Origin: Candidatus Lachnoclostridium pullistercoris
GTDB taxonomy: Bacteria > Bacillota > Clostridia > Lachnospirales > Lachnospiraceae
DNA: 64,000 nt
Assembly: GCA_019119775.1 (NCBI GenBank)
Contig: DWWL01000040.1
Location: forward strand, 1-64,000
Direction: 5' to 3'
Shown here: one piece after another, positions 17,353 to 28,245 of the stretch
Numbering within the stretch: the stretch's first letter is position 1
Layout of the letters: the number at the start of each line of letters is the position of its first letter
The notes under the pieces: model-generated
Seen by the model: only the letters and a program-made list of their open reading frames with translations
The model's database searches: none
Told to the model about the DNA's origin: nothing
Translations under genes and position numbers: made by a program

Positions 17353-18402
17353 ATGAGTGAAATGGAACGGCCGCTTGGACAGGCGGCAGAGCAGAATCAG
17401 ACGGAGCAGACAGACAAAGCGGAGCGGGCCGGAATGGACGCCATCGGCGAGGCTCTTTCCCGCCTGTATCCGGGTCAGGAAGGCCGCTACTATGGGGCGG
17501 TGATCACTGCCCGTCTGGGGGGAAAAGATCCACTGGATGGGATCGAGGTGTGGGAGAGCGGAGAAAAGATCCCCCACTGGCACTATGTGACCTACGGATT
17601 TTCCGAGCTTTACGGCAAGGAGTGCGGGGACCCGGACAACAGCGGATATGGCTTTGAGCTGACTTTCCGCTTAAAAAAGACGGGGGAAGAACCGCCAGTG
17701 TGGCCCATGAACCTGCTGGAAAACCTGGCAAAATACGTGTTTTCCACGGGAAACGGCTTTGCGGCCGGCCACTACATAGACTGCAATGGCCCTATTGCTC
17801 TGGACGAGGAGACAAACCTTGCCGCCCTGGCATTTCGGGTGGACCCGGAGCTGGGGGAGATCGACACGCCCAACGGCCATCTGGTATTTCTGGAGGCTGA
17901 GGCTGTCACGAGGGACGAGATGGAAGCCCTCATGTGCTGGGATGGGAAAAAGTTTCTGGAGCTGGCGGAGCCTTTCATTCCGCTGGGGATCACAGATCTG
18001 GCCAGAACATCGCTCATGGAGCGGGAGGATTTTGCCGCTGCCTGGAGAGCTGGGGTGGAGGAGGACGGTTCATCGACCAGATTCCTCTACACGGACGAGC
18101 TGGATGCCGGAAAGAGCGGAGGAGAGAGTTTCCTGCGCTTGGGAGAGTCCCATGCGGAGACGGTGGCAGTTATGTTGAAGGCCCGGGTGGGAAAGGGAAG
18201 ACCCCTTTATCTGGAGAGCCGGGACGTGACGGCAGGCTTCCGGCCGGGAGATAAGAATGCGGCGGAAATTCAGAACGGTGTGTTCACCCTGATTTTGAGG
18301 GAGGACGGACTGGAGGAACTGTGCCGGGCACTTCGGGACAAAAAAAGAAGCTGCCGGTTAGAGCAGCTTCCTCTGACAGTGGAACTGACGCCTGGGGCGT
18401 AA
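17353..18402 (+). CDS. suppressor-of-fused (SUFU) domain protein
   Basis: A 349-residue soluble protein with the bacterial SUFU domain over about residues 30-200. Diagnostic pieces are P-L-D-G-I, H-W-H-Y-V-T-Y-G-F-S-E-L, G-Y-G-F-E-L-T-F-R and the later F-x-T-G-x-G-F-A-A-G-H region. The C-terminal 150 residues are less familiar. Bacterial SUFU proteins are known mostly as immunity proteins of polymorphic toxins or as orphan cytosolic proteins. Here it follows the YtcJ amidohydrolase with only 3 bases between them, and no toxin gene is present, so the immunity role is unsupported. It ends 13 bases from converging mgtE. Confidence 0.8.
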   Translation: MSEMERPLGQAAEQNQTEQTDKAERAGMDAIGEALSRLYPGQEGRYYGAVITARLGGKDPLDGIEVWESGEKIPHWHYVTYGFSELYGKECGDPDNSGYGFELTFRLKKTGEEPPVWPMNLLENLAKYVFSTGNGFAAGHYIDCNGPIALDEETNLAALAFRVDPELGEIDTPNGHLVFLEAEAVTRDEMEALMCWDGKKFLELAEPFIPLGITDLARTSLMEREDFAAAWRAGVEEDGSSTRFLYTDELDAGKSGGESFLRLGESHAETVAVMLKARVGKGRPLYLESRDVTAGFRPGDKNAAEIQNGVFTLILREDGLEELCRALRDKKRSCRLEQLPLTVELTPGA

Positions 18403-18415
18403 ATGTCTTCTGCCC

Positions 18416-19828
18416 CTATGCCAGCCGCAGAACGCGGATGAGCATCAGCCAGGCGGTCCCGTAGTAGGCGATCACCGCCACCAGATCGTTGACGGTGGTG
18501 ATCAGAGGACCGGAGGCGACCGCCGGGTCCACCTTGATCTTGTGGAAGAACAGGGGAATGACCGTCCCGGCAAAGCTGGAGATAGTCATGGCGATGACCA
18601 GGGAGGCCCCCACGCAGCCGGCTACGGCGAAGGCGTAGGACAGAGACATATCTTTTAACAGGCCGATGTACAGGCCGATGACGGGGACGGCTGCGGCGCC
18701 TAAGAGAGCGCCGCCGGCCAGCCCCACTTTCACTTCTTTTAAAATCAGGGCGGCGCACTGGGAGAAGGAGACGCCGTCGTCCATGAGAACCCGGATGGTG
18801 ACAGCCAGGGACTGGGTTCCCACATTTCCCGCCATGTCCAGGATCAGGGACTGGAAACAGACCAGAATGGCGATCTTTGCCACAATTCCCTCAAACATTC
18901 CCACCACAGACGATACGAACATTCCCATAAAGAGAAGAACGATCAGCCAGGGCATCCGTTTTTTCAGGCTGACGGCCAGGGCCTCCCGAAGATCTTCCTC
19001 TTCCTCCTCGCCGTCGGAAATTCCGGCCAGCTTATTGTAGACTTCTTTCGACGCGTGCTCCAGATAGTCCACCGCGTCCTGGGAGGTGATGACGCCTGCC
19101 AGTTTTCCGTCCTTATCCAGCACCGGAAGGGAATCCTCCTCATAGTCCAGGGCCCAGTTCATGGCCTCCTCCATGGGATCGTGGTCCCGTACGAAGGGGT
19201 AGGAAATGATGGTGCACTCGCTCAGGGCAGTGTTTTCCCGCGCCAGGATCAGGTCCTTCAGATCGATGGCGCCGCAGAAAAATCCCTGTTCATCCACCAC
19301 GTACAGGGTGGAGATATTGTCATTTTCCCCGCTCTGGCGGATCAGCTCCCGCATGGCCTCCCGGACGGTGAGGGTGCGGAGAATGGAGATATAATTGGTG
19401 GACATCAGGCTTCCGATCTCATCATCCTGGTAGGAAGAGAGGAGAGTCAGGTCCTCCGCCGTGTCTGTGTCCAGACAGGCTTTTACCTGCGCCTGGAAAT
19501 CCTCCGGCGCGTCCTCCAGCACCTGGGCAGCGTCGCCGCTGTCCATAAAATCAAGGATCTGCGCTGCCAGATCAGGGGAGAGCTCCGCCAGGCGAAGCCC
19601 CGGTTCGCCGTAGTAGGGAAACAGTTCCGCCATCTGCCTGGGATCGAGGGCCGCGGAAATCTGCTGCCTCTCGTCAGGGCGCAGTTCCTCCAGGGCCAGA
19701 GCGATGTCGTGCTCGTGGAAATCCTTCAGGCGGTTTGCCAGCTCCTCAGGGGAGAGACTGCTGCGGAACAGGGAAATAACAGTGTCTGTGATTTTGCGGT
19801 CCATAAGCTCACGATAATTCATTCTCAT
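18416..19828 (-). CDS. mgtE: magnesium transporter MgtE
   Basis: A 470-residue Mg2+ channel. The domain order is complete: an N-terminal superhelical domain (about 20-125, with A-L-E-E-L-R-P-x-E-R), two CBS domains (about 140-255, including Y-x-S-I-L-R and L-P-V-L-D), a plug helix, and five membrane helices from about 285 on. The pore motif P-x-I-G-L-Y and the P-L-I-T-T-V-N-D end region are visible. It is a cytoplasmic-membrane homodimer gated by intracellular Mg2+. An AGGAGG site precedes the ATG at 19828. I searched the 5' region for an M-box or yybP-ykoY leader and did not find a convincing one. Confidence 0.95.
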   Translation of the reverse strand: MRMNYRELMDRKITDTVISLFRSSLSPEELANRLKDFHEHDIALALEELRPDERQQISAALDPRQMAELFPYYGEPGLRLAELSPDLAAQILDFMDSGDAAQVLEDAPEDFQAQVKACLDTDTAEDLTLLSSYQDDEIGSLMSTNYISILRTLTVREAMRELIRQSGENDNISTLYVVDEQGFFCGAIDLKDLILARENTALSECTIISYPFVRDHDPMEEAMNWALDYEEDSLPVLDKDGKLAGVITSQDAVDYLEHASKEVYNKLAGISDGEEEEEDLREALAVSLKKRMPWLIVLLFMGMFVSSVVGMFEGIVAKIAILVCFQSLILDMAGNVGTQSLAVTIRVLMDDGVSFSQCAALILKEVKVGLAGGALLGAAAVPVIGLYIGLLKDMSLSYAFAVAGCVGASLVIAMTISSFAGTVIPLFFHKIKVDPAVASGPLITTVNDLVAVIAYYGTAWLMLIRVLRLA

Positions 19829-20124
19829 GCCGGTATCCTCCTTTTGGATTAAGATGATACGCGGCCCCGCGCAGACAGAATTTTAGAGACGTGAAAATAA
19901 AGCCCCTGTCAGATGAGGGAGCCAAAGACTGTCCGGCGGGCACACGTATGCAGTTTTCGGGTAACAGACGAGTAACCGTCGCAGTCCATACATTCACATC
20001 CTTTCCAGAAATGATTTGGTACTCCCTTTGTACCACAGGGTAGCAGGAAAAGTCAAGGAAAAAGTGGATGAAGAACGGAATCTGTGCTACAATGTGGCTA
20101 AAACGCACAGAAAGGTGGTCACAG
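19829..20124. other. divergent intergenic region mgtE / CmpB gene
   Basis: No convincing gene in about 300 bases. It holds a GGTAC-N7-GTACC inverted repeat (about 20020-20036) and, for the plus strand, an extended -10 box TGCTACAAT (20085-20093) roughly 30 bases before the CmpB-gene ATG. A short minus-strand reading frame through it has no family resemblance. Confidence 0.45.
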
Positions 20125-21414
20125 ATGTTTTATCAGCTCATATGGCTTTTTTTCTGCTATTCATTTTTGGGGTGGGTGCTGGAAACGGTTTCGGCCACGG
20201 CCCGGCGCCGGCATTTTGTAAACAGAGGACTGTTAGACGGCCCCCTGTGCATGATCTACGGATTTGCCGGCGTCATGCTCACGGTCTTTCTGCCGGAACT
20301 TAGGGGGAACTGGCCTTTCCTCTTTCTGGGAAGCGCCATCTGGTGCACCGTATTTGAGTGGATCGCGGGGCACGTGCTGGAGAGATCGGGCTACGGCCGC
20401 TGGTGGGACTATTCCCGCATGCCGGCAAATCTGGACGGATATATCAGCCTGCCCAGTTCCCTGCTCTGGGGAGTTCTGGGCAGCGCGGCGGTTCAGTGGG
20501 GCTCCCCGCTTCTTTTGAAGCTGTTTGCCATGCTTCCGGGAACGGCAGGACGGATCCTTCTGTGGCTTCTGATTGTGCTCACCGTCATAGATGGGATCGG
20601 CTCCCTCATCGCCCTTTACGGGTACAGCGGCATCATGCCGCCGTTAGAGCGGGTGGACAGCCAGATCACGGTGACGACCAGAAAACTGCAGGAGGTGATC
20701 TCCCGCACGACGCGCCGCCGTCTGGAGCGCACCTTTGGAATGACCAGAGTCCGTCAGGAAAAACGGGAAAAGACAGGAGTGTTTGCCCAGGGAGCCTGTT
20801 TTTACAAGATCTTCTGGCTGTTTTTCATCGGCTCTTTCCTGGGGGATGTGACAGAGACGATCTTCTGCTACGTGACTGTGGGAAAGCTGATGAGCCGCAG
20901 CAGCGTGGTCTGGGGGCCCTTCAGCCTGGTCTGGGGGATTGCCCTGGCGGCGGCCACGGCCATGCTCTACAGATACAGGGACCGCTCAGACCGGTTTCTC
21001 TTCTTTGCGGGAACATTTCTGGGCGGAGCCTACGAGTACCTGTGCAGTGTGGCCACGGAGCTGGTGTTCGGGACAGTGTTCTGGGATTACAGCGCCATTC
21101 CCTTTAACCTGGGAGGCAGGATCAACCTGCTGTACTGCTTTTTCTGGGGAATAGCGGCGGTGGTCTGGATCAAAGGGCTCTACCCGGTATTTTCCAGATG
21201 GATCGAGAAGATCCCCATGAAGGCAGGTGTCTGCCTCACCTGGATCCTGGTCGTGTTCATGACTGCCAACATGGCAGTGAGCGCGCTGGCTCTGGCGAGG
21301 TATGACCAGAGATGCCAGGGGATAGCGGCGGAGAGCTCCTGGCAGGAATATATGGATGAGCATTACGGGGATGACGTGATCCGGCGCGTATATCCCAACG
21401 CCATCCGGGTTTAA
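20125..21414 (+). CDS. CmpB-type putative ABC transporter permease, internally duplicated
   Basis: A 429-residue polytopic membrane protein of the Pfam ABC_trans_CmpB family ('putative ABC transporter permease'), a Firmicutes family of unproven function. The family unit occurs twice. Unit 1 (about residues 1-170) and unit 2 (about 230-400) each contain an aromatic helix, a G-x-F/V-L-x-x-x-x-E-T motif, a W-G-P/G-P-L turn, and a W-D-Y-S-x-x-P-x-N-L-x-G-x-I motif. They are joined by a charged cytosolic segment (about 185-235, many Arg and Lys). AAAGGTGG supports the ATG at 20125 rather than 20068. No ABC ATPase is adjacent, which argues against a simple permease role. The gene is followed by a hybrid histidine kinase after 36 bases. 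Confidence 0.8.
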   Translation: MFYQLIWLFFCYSFLGWVLETVSATARRRHFVNRGLLDGPLCMIYGFAGVMLTVFLPELRGNWPFLFLGSAIWCTVFEWIAGHVLERSGYGRWWDYSRMPANLDGYISLPSSLLWGVLGSAAVQWGSPLLLKLFAMLPGTAGRILLWLLIVLTVIDGIGSLIALYGYSGIMPPLERVDSQITVTTRKLQEVISRTTRRRLERTFGMTRVRQEKREKTGVFAQGACFYKIFWLFFIGSFLGDVTETIFCYVTVGKLMSRSSVVWGPFSLVWGIALAAATAMLYRYRDRSDRFLFFAGTFLGGAYEYLCSVATELVFGTVFWDYSAIPFNLGGRINLLYCFFWGIAAVVWIKGLYPVFSRWIEKIPMKAGVCLTWILVVFMTANMAVSALALARYDQRCQGIAAESSWQEYMDEHYGDDVIRRVYPNAIRV

Positions 21415-21450
21415 AATAAAAAGAGTGATGAATCAGGAAGGAAAGAGAAA

Positions 21451-23961
<2,511 letters not shown>

Positions 23962-23977
23962 AAATTGCGGAAAAACC

Positions 23978-24006
23978 TTGACAATCAGTCTTGTTTATTG
24001 TATGTA
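23978..24006 (+). promoter_or_regulatory. promoter of the NagB-like gene
   Basis: Consensus TTGACA (23978-23983), a 17-base spacer and TATGTA (24001-24006). The ATG is 37 bases downstream. Confidence 0.65.
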
Positions 24007-24042
24007 TTTACTAAAATAAGGAATAGTTAGGAGGAGATTTTC

Positions 24043-24759
24043 GTGAAATTAATCATTGAGGAAAACGAACAGAAGATGAGCGAGAGCGCGATGTACATTC
24101 TGCTGGGGGCGATGATGCAGGATAAGCGGGTAAATATTTCCCTGACTTCCGGGCGTTCTCCCAGAACGATGTACAAGCTGATGGTTCCCCTTGTGAAGGA
24201 CCAGGAGAAATTTAAGGATATTCAATATTATCTGTTTGACGACGGCCCGAAGGACGGGGAGGAGCACGGGGCGAACTGGGAAGAGATGCACGAGCTGTTC
24301 TTCACTCCGGCCAATATCCCGGATGACCGCATCCATATCCCGACCATGGCAAACTGGGAGACCTTTGACGAGGAGATCCGCCAGGCAGGCGGCATAGATG
24401 TTATGGTGATCGGACTGGGCTGGGACGGACATTTCTGCGGAAACTGCCCCAGATGCACGCCTCTTGACAGCTACACCTACCGGGTGTCCGTGGAGGAGAA
24501 GAGAGCGCTCAATCCCACCTACCCGGAGCGCCCGGGACAGACCTACTCTCTGACCATGGGCCCGAAGAGCCTGATGAGGGTGAAGCACCTGGTGATGATC
24601 GTAAATGGAAAAGAGAAGGCAGAGATCCTGAAAAAGTTTATTGAGGAGCCGGTGAGCAATGAAATTCCGTCCACGGTTCTGAAACTGCATCCCAATTTCA
24701 CAGTGATCTGTGATAAGGACGCGGCTTCCCTGCTGGAGGACCATTACGACAGATTGTAA
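24043..24759 (+). CDS. glucosamine-6-phosphate isomerase/6-phosphogluconolactonase family protein
   Basis: A 238-residue sugar-phosphate isomerase fold protein (NagB/PGL superfamily). Family marks are the S-L-T-S-G-R-S-P phosphate-binding loop near residue 34, Y-L-F-D-D-G replacing the usual D-E-Y/W, and the G-L-G-W-D-G-H-F motif near residue 125 that matches G-I-G-x-D-G-H-I-A-F of NagB. The H-F-C-G-N-C-P-R-C-T stretch after it is unusual, with clustered Cys residues in place of the normal F-N-E-P loop. It is therefore likelier a divergent relative (YieK-like) than a true NagB. It has its own consensus promoter and a strong terminator, so it is monocistronic. Confidence 0.82.
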   Translation: MKLIIEENEQKMSESAMYILLGAMMQDKRVNISLTSGRSPRTMYKLMVPLVKDQEKFKDIQYYLFDDGPKDGEEHGANWEEMHELFFTPANIPDDRIHIPTMANWETFDEEIRQAGGIDVMVIGLGWDGHFCGNCPRCTPLDSYTYRVSVEEKRALNPTYPERPGQTYSLTMGPKSLMRVKHLVMIVNGKEKAEILKKFIEEPVSNEIPSTVLKLHPNFTVICDKDAASLLEDHYDRL

Positions 24760-24800
24760 AGAAGAACCTGCTGTGTGAAGCAGTGAAGAAAAGATGAGAA

Positions 24801-24838
24801 AAGCCTTCGGAGGATGCGGCCTCCGGAGGCTTTTTTTG
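24801..24838 (+). terminator. terminator of the NagB-like gene
   Basis: AGCCTTCGGAGG pairs with CCTCCGGAGGCT around a short loop and is followed by seven T. It ends 4 bases before the converging ridA-family gene. Confidence 0.9.
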
Positions 24839-24841
24839 AGA

Positions 24842-25309
24842 TTATTCAGCTTCTACCAGCACTTCTATTTCGCAGGCAATGCCGCCGGGAAGGGCATTGG
24901 TGCCGATCGCGCTCCGGGCGGGAAGACCGGCGTCAGGTCCGAAGAGGTTCATGAGCAGCTCAGAAGCCCCATTGATCACCTGAGGCTGCTGATCAAAAGT
25001 ATCTGTACAGTTGACAAAAGCGAGAACTTTTACAAAGCGCTTGATCCGGTTCAAATCACCCAGCTCCCGTTCCAGATTGGCCAGCAGATTGAGGGCGCAG
25101 CGGCGTGCGGCTTCCTGGCCTTCTTCTACAGACAGATTAAGACCAAGTTTACCGATGACAGTGGAACCATCCGGCTGATCCGGACCGCAGCCGGAGCAGT
25201 AATAAAGATGACTGCCGAACGAGAGGACCGGTGTGTAGAGTCCTCCTCTGGGAGGCGGTGTGGGAAGAGACAGTTCCATTTCTTTTAATTTCTCATAGAC
25301 ATCTGACAT
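24842..25309 (-). CDS. RidA-family (YjgF/YER057c) enamine/imine deaminase
   Basis: A 155-residue RidA-superfamily protein of the longer bacterial branch. It has the A-F-V-N-C-T-D-T-F segment, the L-P-A-R-S-A-I-G-T-N-A-L-P-G motif with the substrate-carboxylate Arg, and E-I-E-V-L at the end. RidA proteins quench reactive 2-aminoacrylate-type intermediates released by PLP lyases. It is transcribed divergently from an operon that contains a threonine-synthase-like PLP enzyme and a YheO-type regulator. Its upstream DNA carries three of the five copies of the putative operator, so co-regulation is likely. Start ATG 25309 follows AAAGGAAT. Confidence 0.9.
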   Translation of the reverse strand: MSDVYEKLKEMELSLPTPPPRGGLYTPVLSFGSHLYYCSGCGPDQPDGSTVIGKLGLNLSVEEGQEAARRCALNLLANLERELGDLNRIKRFVKVLAFVNCTDTFDQQPQVINGASELLMNLFGPDAGLPARSAIGTNALPGGIACEIEVLVEAE

Positions 25310-25353
25310 AAGCTTGCAATTCCTTTCTTTTTAATTTTTATCTGAATTCACTT

Positions 25354-25515
25354 TAAACAAAAAGTTGAGAAACTATTGATGACATGTTCATGGTAACACA
25401 AAAAGTTTAAAATAACAAGATATATTCAACAAAAATTTTAAAAAATGACATATTTTCAGATATTATATTGACAAAAAGTTGAAAAAGATATAGAATGAAT
25501 TCAACAAAAAGTTGA
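25354..25515. repeat. five phased copies of a TCAAC-A5-GTTGA palindrome (operator array)
   Basis: Copies lie at 25354-25369, 25396-25410, 25425-25441, 25468-25483 and 25501-25515. The last is a perfect TCAAC-AAAAA-GTTGA; the others deviate at one to four arm positions. Centre-to-centre distances of about 41, 31, 42 and 33 bases correspond to roughly 4, 3, 4 and 3 DNA turns, so all would face one side of the helix. Copy 4 contains the -35 hexamer and copy 5 lies at the predicted start of transcription of the M20-AbgT operon. The probable ligand is the YheO/DauR-type regulator encoded at 29565, by linkage only. Confidence 0.75.
25468..25496 (+). promoter_or_regulatory. promoter of the M20-AbgT-lyase operon
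   Basis: Consensus TTGACA (25468-25473), a 17-base spacer and TAGAAT (25491-25496). The -35 box is the left arm of operator copy 4, which predicts direct repression by the bound regulator. Confidence 0.75.
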
Positions 25516-25553
25516 GATTCGGATAAACATTTGAAGTGGGAAAGGAGAAGAAA

Positions 25554-26711
25554 ATGGACGGCAGAACAGAAAAAGCATTGTCTCTGTTGAAGGAACTGAT
25601 TGCATTTGATACTTCCAATCTTCCGGGAAACGAGAAAGGCTGTGCCAGTTATCTGGAAGGTCTTTTAAAGAATGCCGGATTTGAAACGGTTCTTCAGGTG
25701 ATGCCGGATGCGCCTGATCGGGCCAATGTGATCGCCGCTGTAGGCAGTAAAAAAGGGAAAAGCCTGATTTATAACGGCCATCTGGATGTGGTTCCGGCGG
25801 GAGAAGGCTGGAACAGCGATCCTTTTTGCGCGGTAGTTCGGGATGGAAAGCTGTACGGAAGAGGAGCCTGCGATATGAAAGGCGGAGTTGCGGCTATGGC
25901 TGCGGCGGCTCTGTCTCTAGTGGAGGAAGGTTTTTCTTTTGCCGGAGGACAGCTGATTCTGGTGTTTGTCTGCGATGAAGAGCTTCACGATATGGGAATC
26001 AGGCATTATATTGCGTCTCCGGAGTTTGTGAAGGCAGATTACGGAGTGATCAGTGAACCCAGCGGCGGGCAGTTCTGTCTGGCTCACCGGGGGGTAGCCA
26101 GATACGAAATCTCTGTGCTGGGTGTAAGCTGCCATGCAGGCGTTCCGGAAAAAGGAATAAACGCTATGACAAATGCTGGATATGCACTTTTAGCGCTGGA
26201 GAAACTGTCAAAGAGTCTGGCTGCGAGAACTCATGAGATTCTGCCTCCTCCCACGCTGGCGCCTACGGTGATAAGCGGAGGACTGAAAGATAATATCGTT
26301 CCGGATCTGATAAGGATACAGGTGGACAGGAGAATGCTGCCGGGAGAGAGCCTGGAAAGCTGTCAGAAAGAGATTGAAGAAGTGCTGGACCAGGTAAAAC
26401 GTGAGAGAAAAGAGTTTGATTACAGGATAAAGCCGTATGTATGCCTGAATGCCGGATATGTGGCAAAGGACAGTGAAATCGTGAAGATATGCAATGAAGT
26501 ATACCGGGAAACGACAGGAAAAGAAGCGGTAAACACGTTCTTTACAGGCGGAAATGATCAGAATTTTCTGGTGGATGCAGGAGTCCCCACTTTGGTGTTC
26601 GGGCCTGGAAGCCTTGATCAGGCCCATACAGTGGATGAGTATGTAAAGTTGGAAGATATGGAGGAAAGCACAGAATTTTTCTATCAGCTGGCAAAGAAAA
26701 TTTTACAGTAG
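25554..26711 (+). CDS. M20 family metallopeptidase (ArgE/DapE/ACY1 type)
   Basis: A 385-residue di-zinc hydrolase releasing amino acids from N-acyl amino acids or dipeptides in the cytosol. It shows G-H-L-D-V-V-P with the first zinc ligand, [10 protein letters not shown] with the bridging Asp, C-D-E-E-L with the catalytic Glu and a zinc Glu, [15 protein letters not shown] in the lid domain, and Q-A-H-T-V-D-E-Y with the last zinc His. AAAGGAG at 25541-25547 supports the ATG at 25554 over a GTG at 25536. It is the first gene of the operator-controlled operon, 12 bases before the AbgT-type transporter, which probably imports its substrate. Confidence 0.9.
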   Translation: MDGRTEKALSLLKELIAFDTSNLPGNEKGCASYLEGLLKNAGFETVLQVMPDAPDRANVIAAVGSKKGKSLIYNGHLDVVPAGEGWNSDPFCAVVRDGKLYGRGACDMKGGVAAMAAAALSLVEEGFSFAGGQLILVFVCDEELHDMGIRHYIASPEFVKADYGVISEPSGGQFCLAHRGVARYEISVLGVSCHAGVPEKGINAMTNAGYALLALEKLSKSLAARTHEILPPPTLAPTVISGGLKDNIVPDLIRIQVDRRMLPGESLESCQKEIEEVLDQVKRERKEFDYRIKPYVCLNAGYVAKDSEIVKICNEVYRETTGKEAVNTFFTGGNDQNFLVDAGVPTLVFGPGSLDQAHTVDEYVKLEDMEESTEFFYQLAKKILQ

Positions 26712-26723
26712 AGGAGGGTATTT

Positions 26724-28232
26724 ATGGGTACGAAAACAGCAAAAACTTCATGGCTGACAAAGCTGGAACGGGCCGGCAACAAGCTGCCGGATCCGGCAGT
26801 ATTGTTTATCATTATGGGAGTTGCGATTCTCATTTTATCCGCCATTGGACAGGGGCTTGGATGGCAGGTAGAAAATCCTTCCACAGGAGAGATGGTGGTA
26901 GTTACCAGCCTGCTGACCGCAGACGGAATCCGCCAGATTGTAAACAGCATGCTGACGAATCTGTCAGGATTTGGCCCTCTGCCTTCGGTTATCCTGGTGA
27001 TGATGGGACTGGGAGTTGCGGAAGGAACAGGACTTTTAAAAGCACTGCTGACGAAAAGCGTGAGCAAGCTTCCGCGGAGTATGGTGACAATTGTGCTGAT
27101 TTTTATTGCGATCAGCTCTAATGTGGCTTCAGATTCCGGGTTCATCGTTCTGCCTCCTCTGGCAGCTCTGATCTTTCTGTCTATGGGGCAGCACCCCTTC
27201 ATCGGAATCGCGGCGACCTACGGAGCGGTGGCGGCCGGATTCAACGCCTGCATTTTCTTATGCACCGGCGACGTTCTGGTGGCCGGAATGACGGAAACGG
27301 CAGCTCATATCATTGACCCATCTGTAACGGTCAATCCGGCGGTCAATTATTACTTCATGGCGTTTTCCTGTTTCCCGCTGGCTCTCCTCGGAGCATGGGT
27401 GACGAAAAAGTTTGTCGCTCCCAGATATCAGGATTTGTCAGGGATCGAAGCAGGCGATGAAAAACTGGAAGAGCTCACTCCGATTCAGATAAAAGGGCTT
27501 AAGAATGCCGGTATTGCTGCTTTGGCGGTGCTGGCGATTATCGGCATCGGAATTCTCCCGGGCGGAGTGCTGAGAGATCCGTCGGGAACGATCATCCCGT
27601 CTCCTCTGTTAAACGGCATGGTATTTTTCATGACAGTAATTTTCCTGGTTCCCGGAATCGTCTACGGGAAAACAGTGGGCGTGATCAAAAAAGATTCAGA
27701 TGCGGTTCGTCTGGCAGCCGGAGGAGTATCCAGCATTTCAGGATTTCTTGTGCTGGCTTTTGTGGCATCTCAGTTTATTGCATGGTTCGGATGGAGCAAT
27801 CTGGGAGTATTTGTGGCGATCAGCGGAGCGGATGCCCTGCAGAATATCGGACTGACAGGCATTCCATTAGCCATCGGCGTAGTATTCTTATGCTGTATCA
27901 TCAACATTTTTATCGGCAGTCAGACAGCAAAATGGGCGCTGATCTCCAGCATTTTTGTACCTATGCTGATGCTTCTGGGATTTGACCCGGCGTACACGCA
28001 GGTCCTTTACCGAATCGGCGACTCTGTCACAAATCCGATCAGTCCGCTGTTTACCTATTTCCCGCTGATGGTAGGATTTTTGAGAAAGTATGACAAGAAA
28101 GCGGGAATGGGAACGGCCTTTTCTCTGATGCTGCCGTATTCAATCTCGTTTCTGATTATCTGGCTGATTATGCTGGTGATCTGGACAGTGCTGGGACTGC
28201 CTCTGGGACCGGGCGGAAATATCTGGCTGTGA
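26724..28232 (+). CDS. AbgT family transporter
   Basis: A 502-residue cytoplasmic-membrane transporter of the AbgT family, whose best-known member imports p-aminobenzoyl-glutamate; other members export sulfonamides. Family features are the N-terminal G-N-K-L-P-D-P-A segment, about a dozen hydrophobic helices, the conserved S-S-N-V-A-S-D-S-G-F-I-V-L-P-P-L loop (about residues 131-147), and the later I-G-S-Q-T-A-K-W-A and P-I-S-P-L-F-T-Y motifs. It sits directly after the M20 hydrolase, the same pairing as abgT with abgAB. An import-and-hydrolyse function for an acyl- or aminobenzoyl-amino acid is the simplest reading. Confidence 0.9.
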   Translation: MGTKTAKTSWLTKLERAGNKLPDPAVLFIIMGVAILILSAIGQGLGWQVENPSTGEMVVVTSLLTADGIRQIVNSMLTNLSGFGPLPSVILVMMGLGVAEGTGLLKALLTKSVSKLPRSMVTIVLIFIAISSNVASDSGFIVLPPLAALIFLSMGQHPFIGIAATYGAVAAGFNACIFLCTGDVLVAGMTETAAHIIDPSVTVNPAVNYYFMAFSCFPLALLGAWVTKKFVAPRYQDLSGIEAGDEKLEELTPIQIKGLKNAGIAALAVLAIIGIGILPGGVLRDPSGTIIPSPLLNGMVFFMTVIFLVPGIVYGKTVGVIKKDSDAVRLAAGGVSSISGFLVLAFVASQFIAWFGWSNLGVFVAISGADALQNIGLTGIPLAIGVVFLCCIINIFIGSQTAKWALISSIFVPMLMLLGFDPAYTQVLYRIGDSVTNPISPLFTYFPLMVGFLRKYDKKAGMGTAFSLMLPYSISFLIIWLIMLVIWTVLGLPLGPGGNIWL

Positions 28233-28245
28233 TGGGAGGAGAGAT

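Noticed and set aside
6322-20018. A 17-base identity (TTTCCAGAAATGATTTG) at 6322 and 20002
   Set aside because: One copy is coding in the DUF5688 gene, the other intergenic; a single match of this length in 64 kb is close to chance and the flanks do not extend convincingly.
19829-20124. M-box or yybP-ykoY riboswitch in the mgtE leader
   Set aside because: GGGAG and CTCCCT segments can pair, but the conserved cores of either riboswitch class are missing and the order does not fit.
24794-25288. 164-codon plus-strand frame opposite the RidA-family gene
   Set aside because: It starts inside the terminator of the previous gene and is antisense to a well-conserved RidA protein.
25354-25515. CRISPR array in the ridA/M20 intergenic region
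   Set aside because: Repeats are 15-bp palindromes with variable arms, spacers are irregular and AT-rich, and there are no cas genes; an operator array explains them better.
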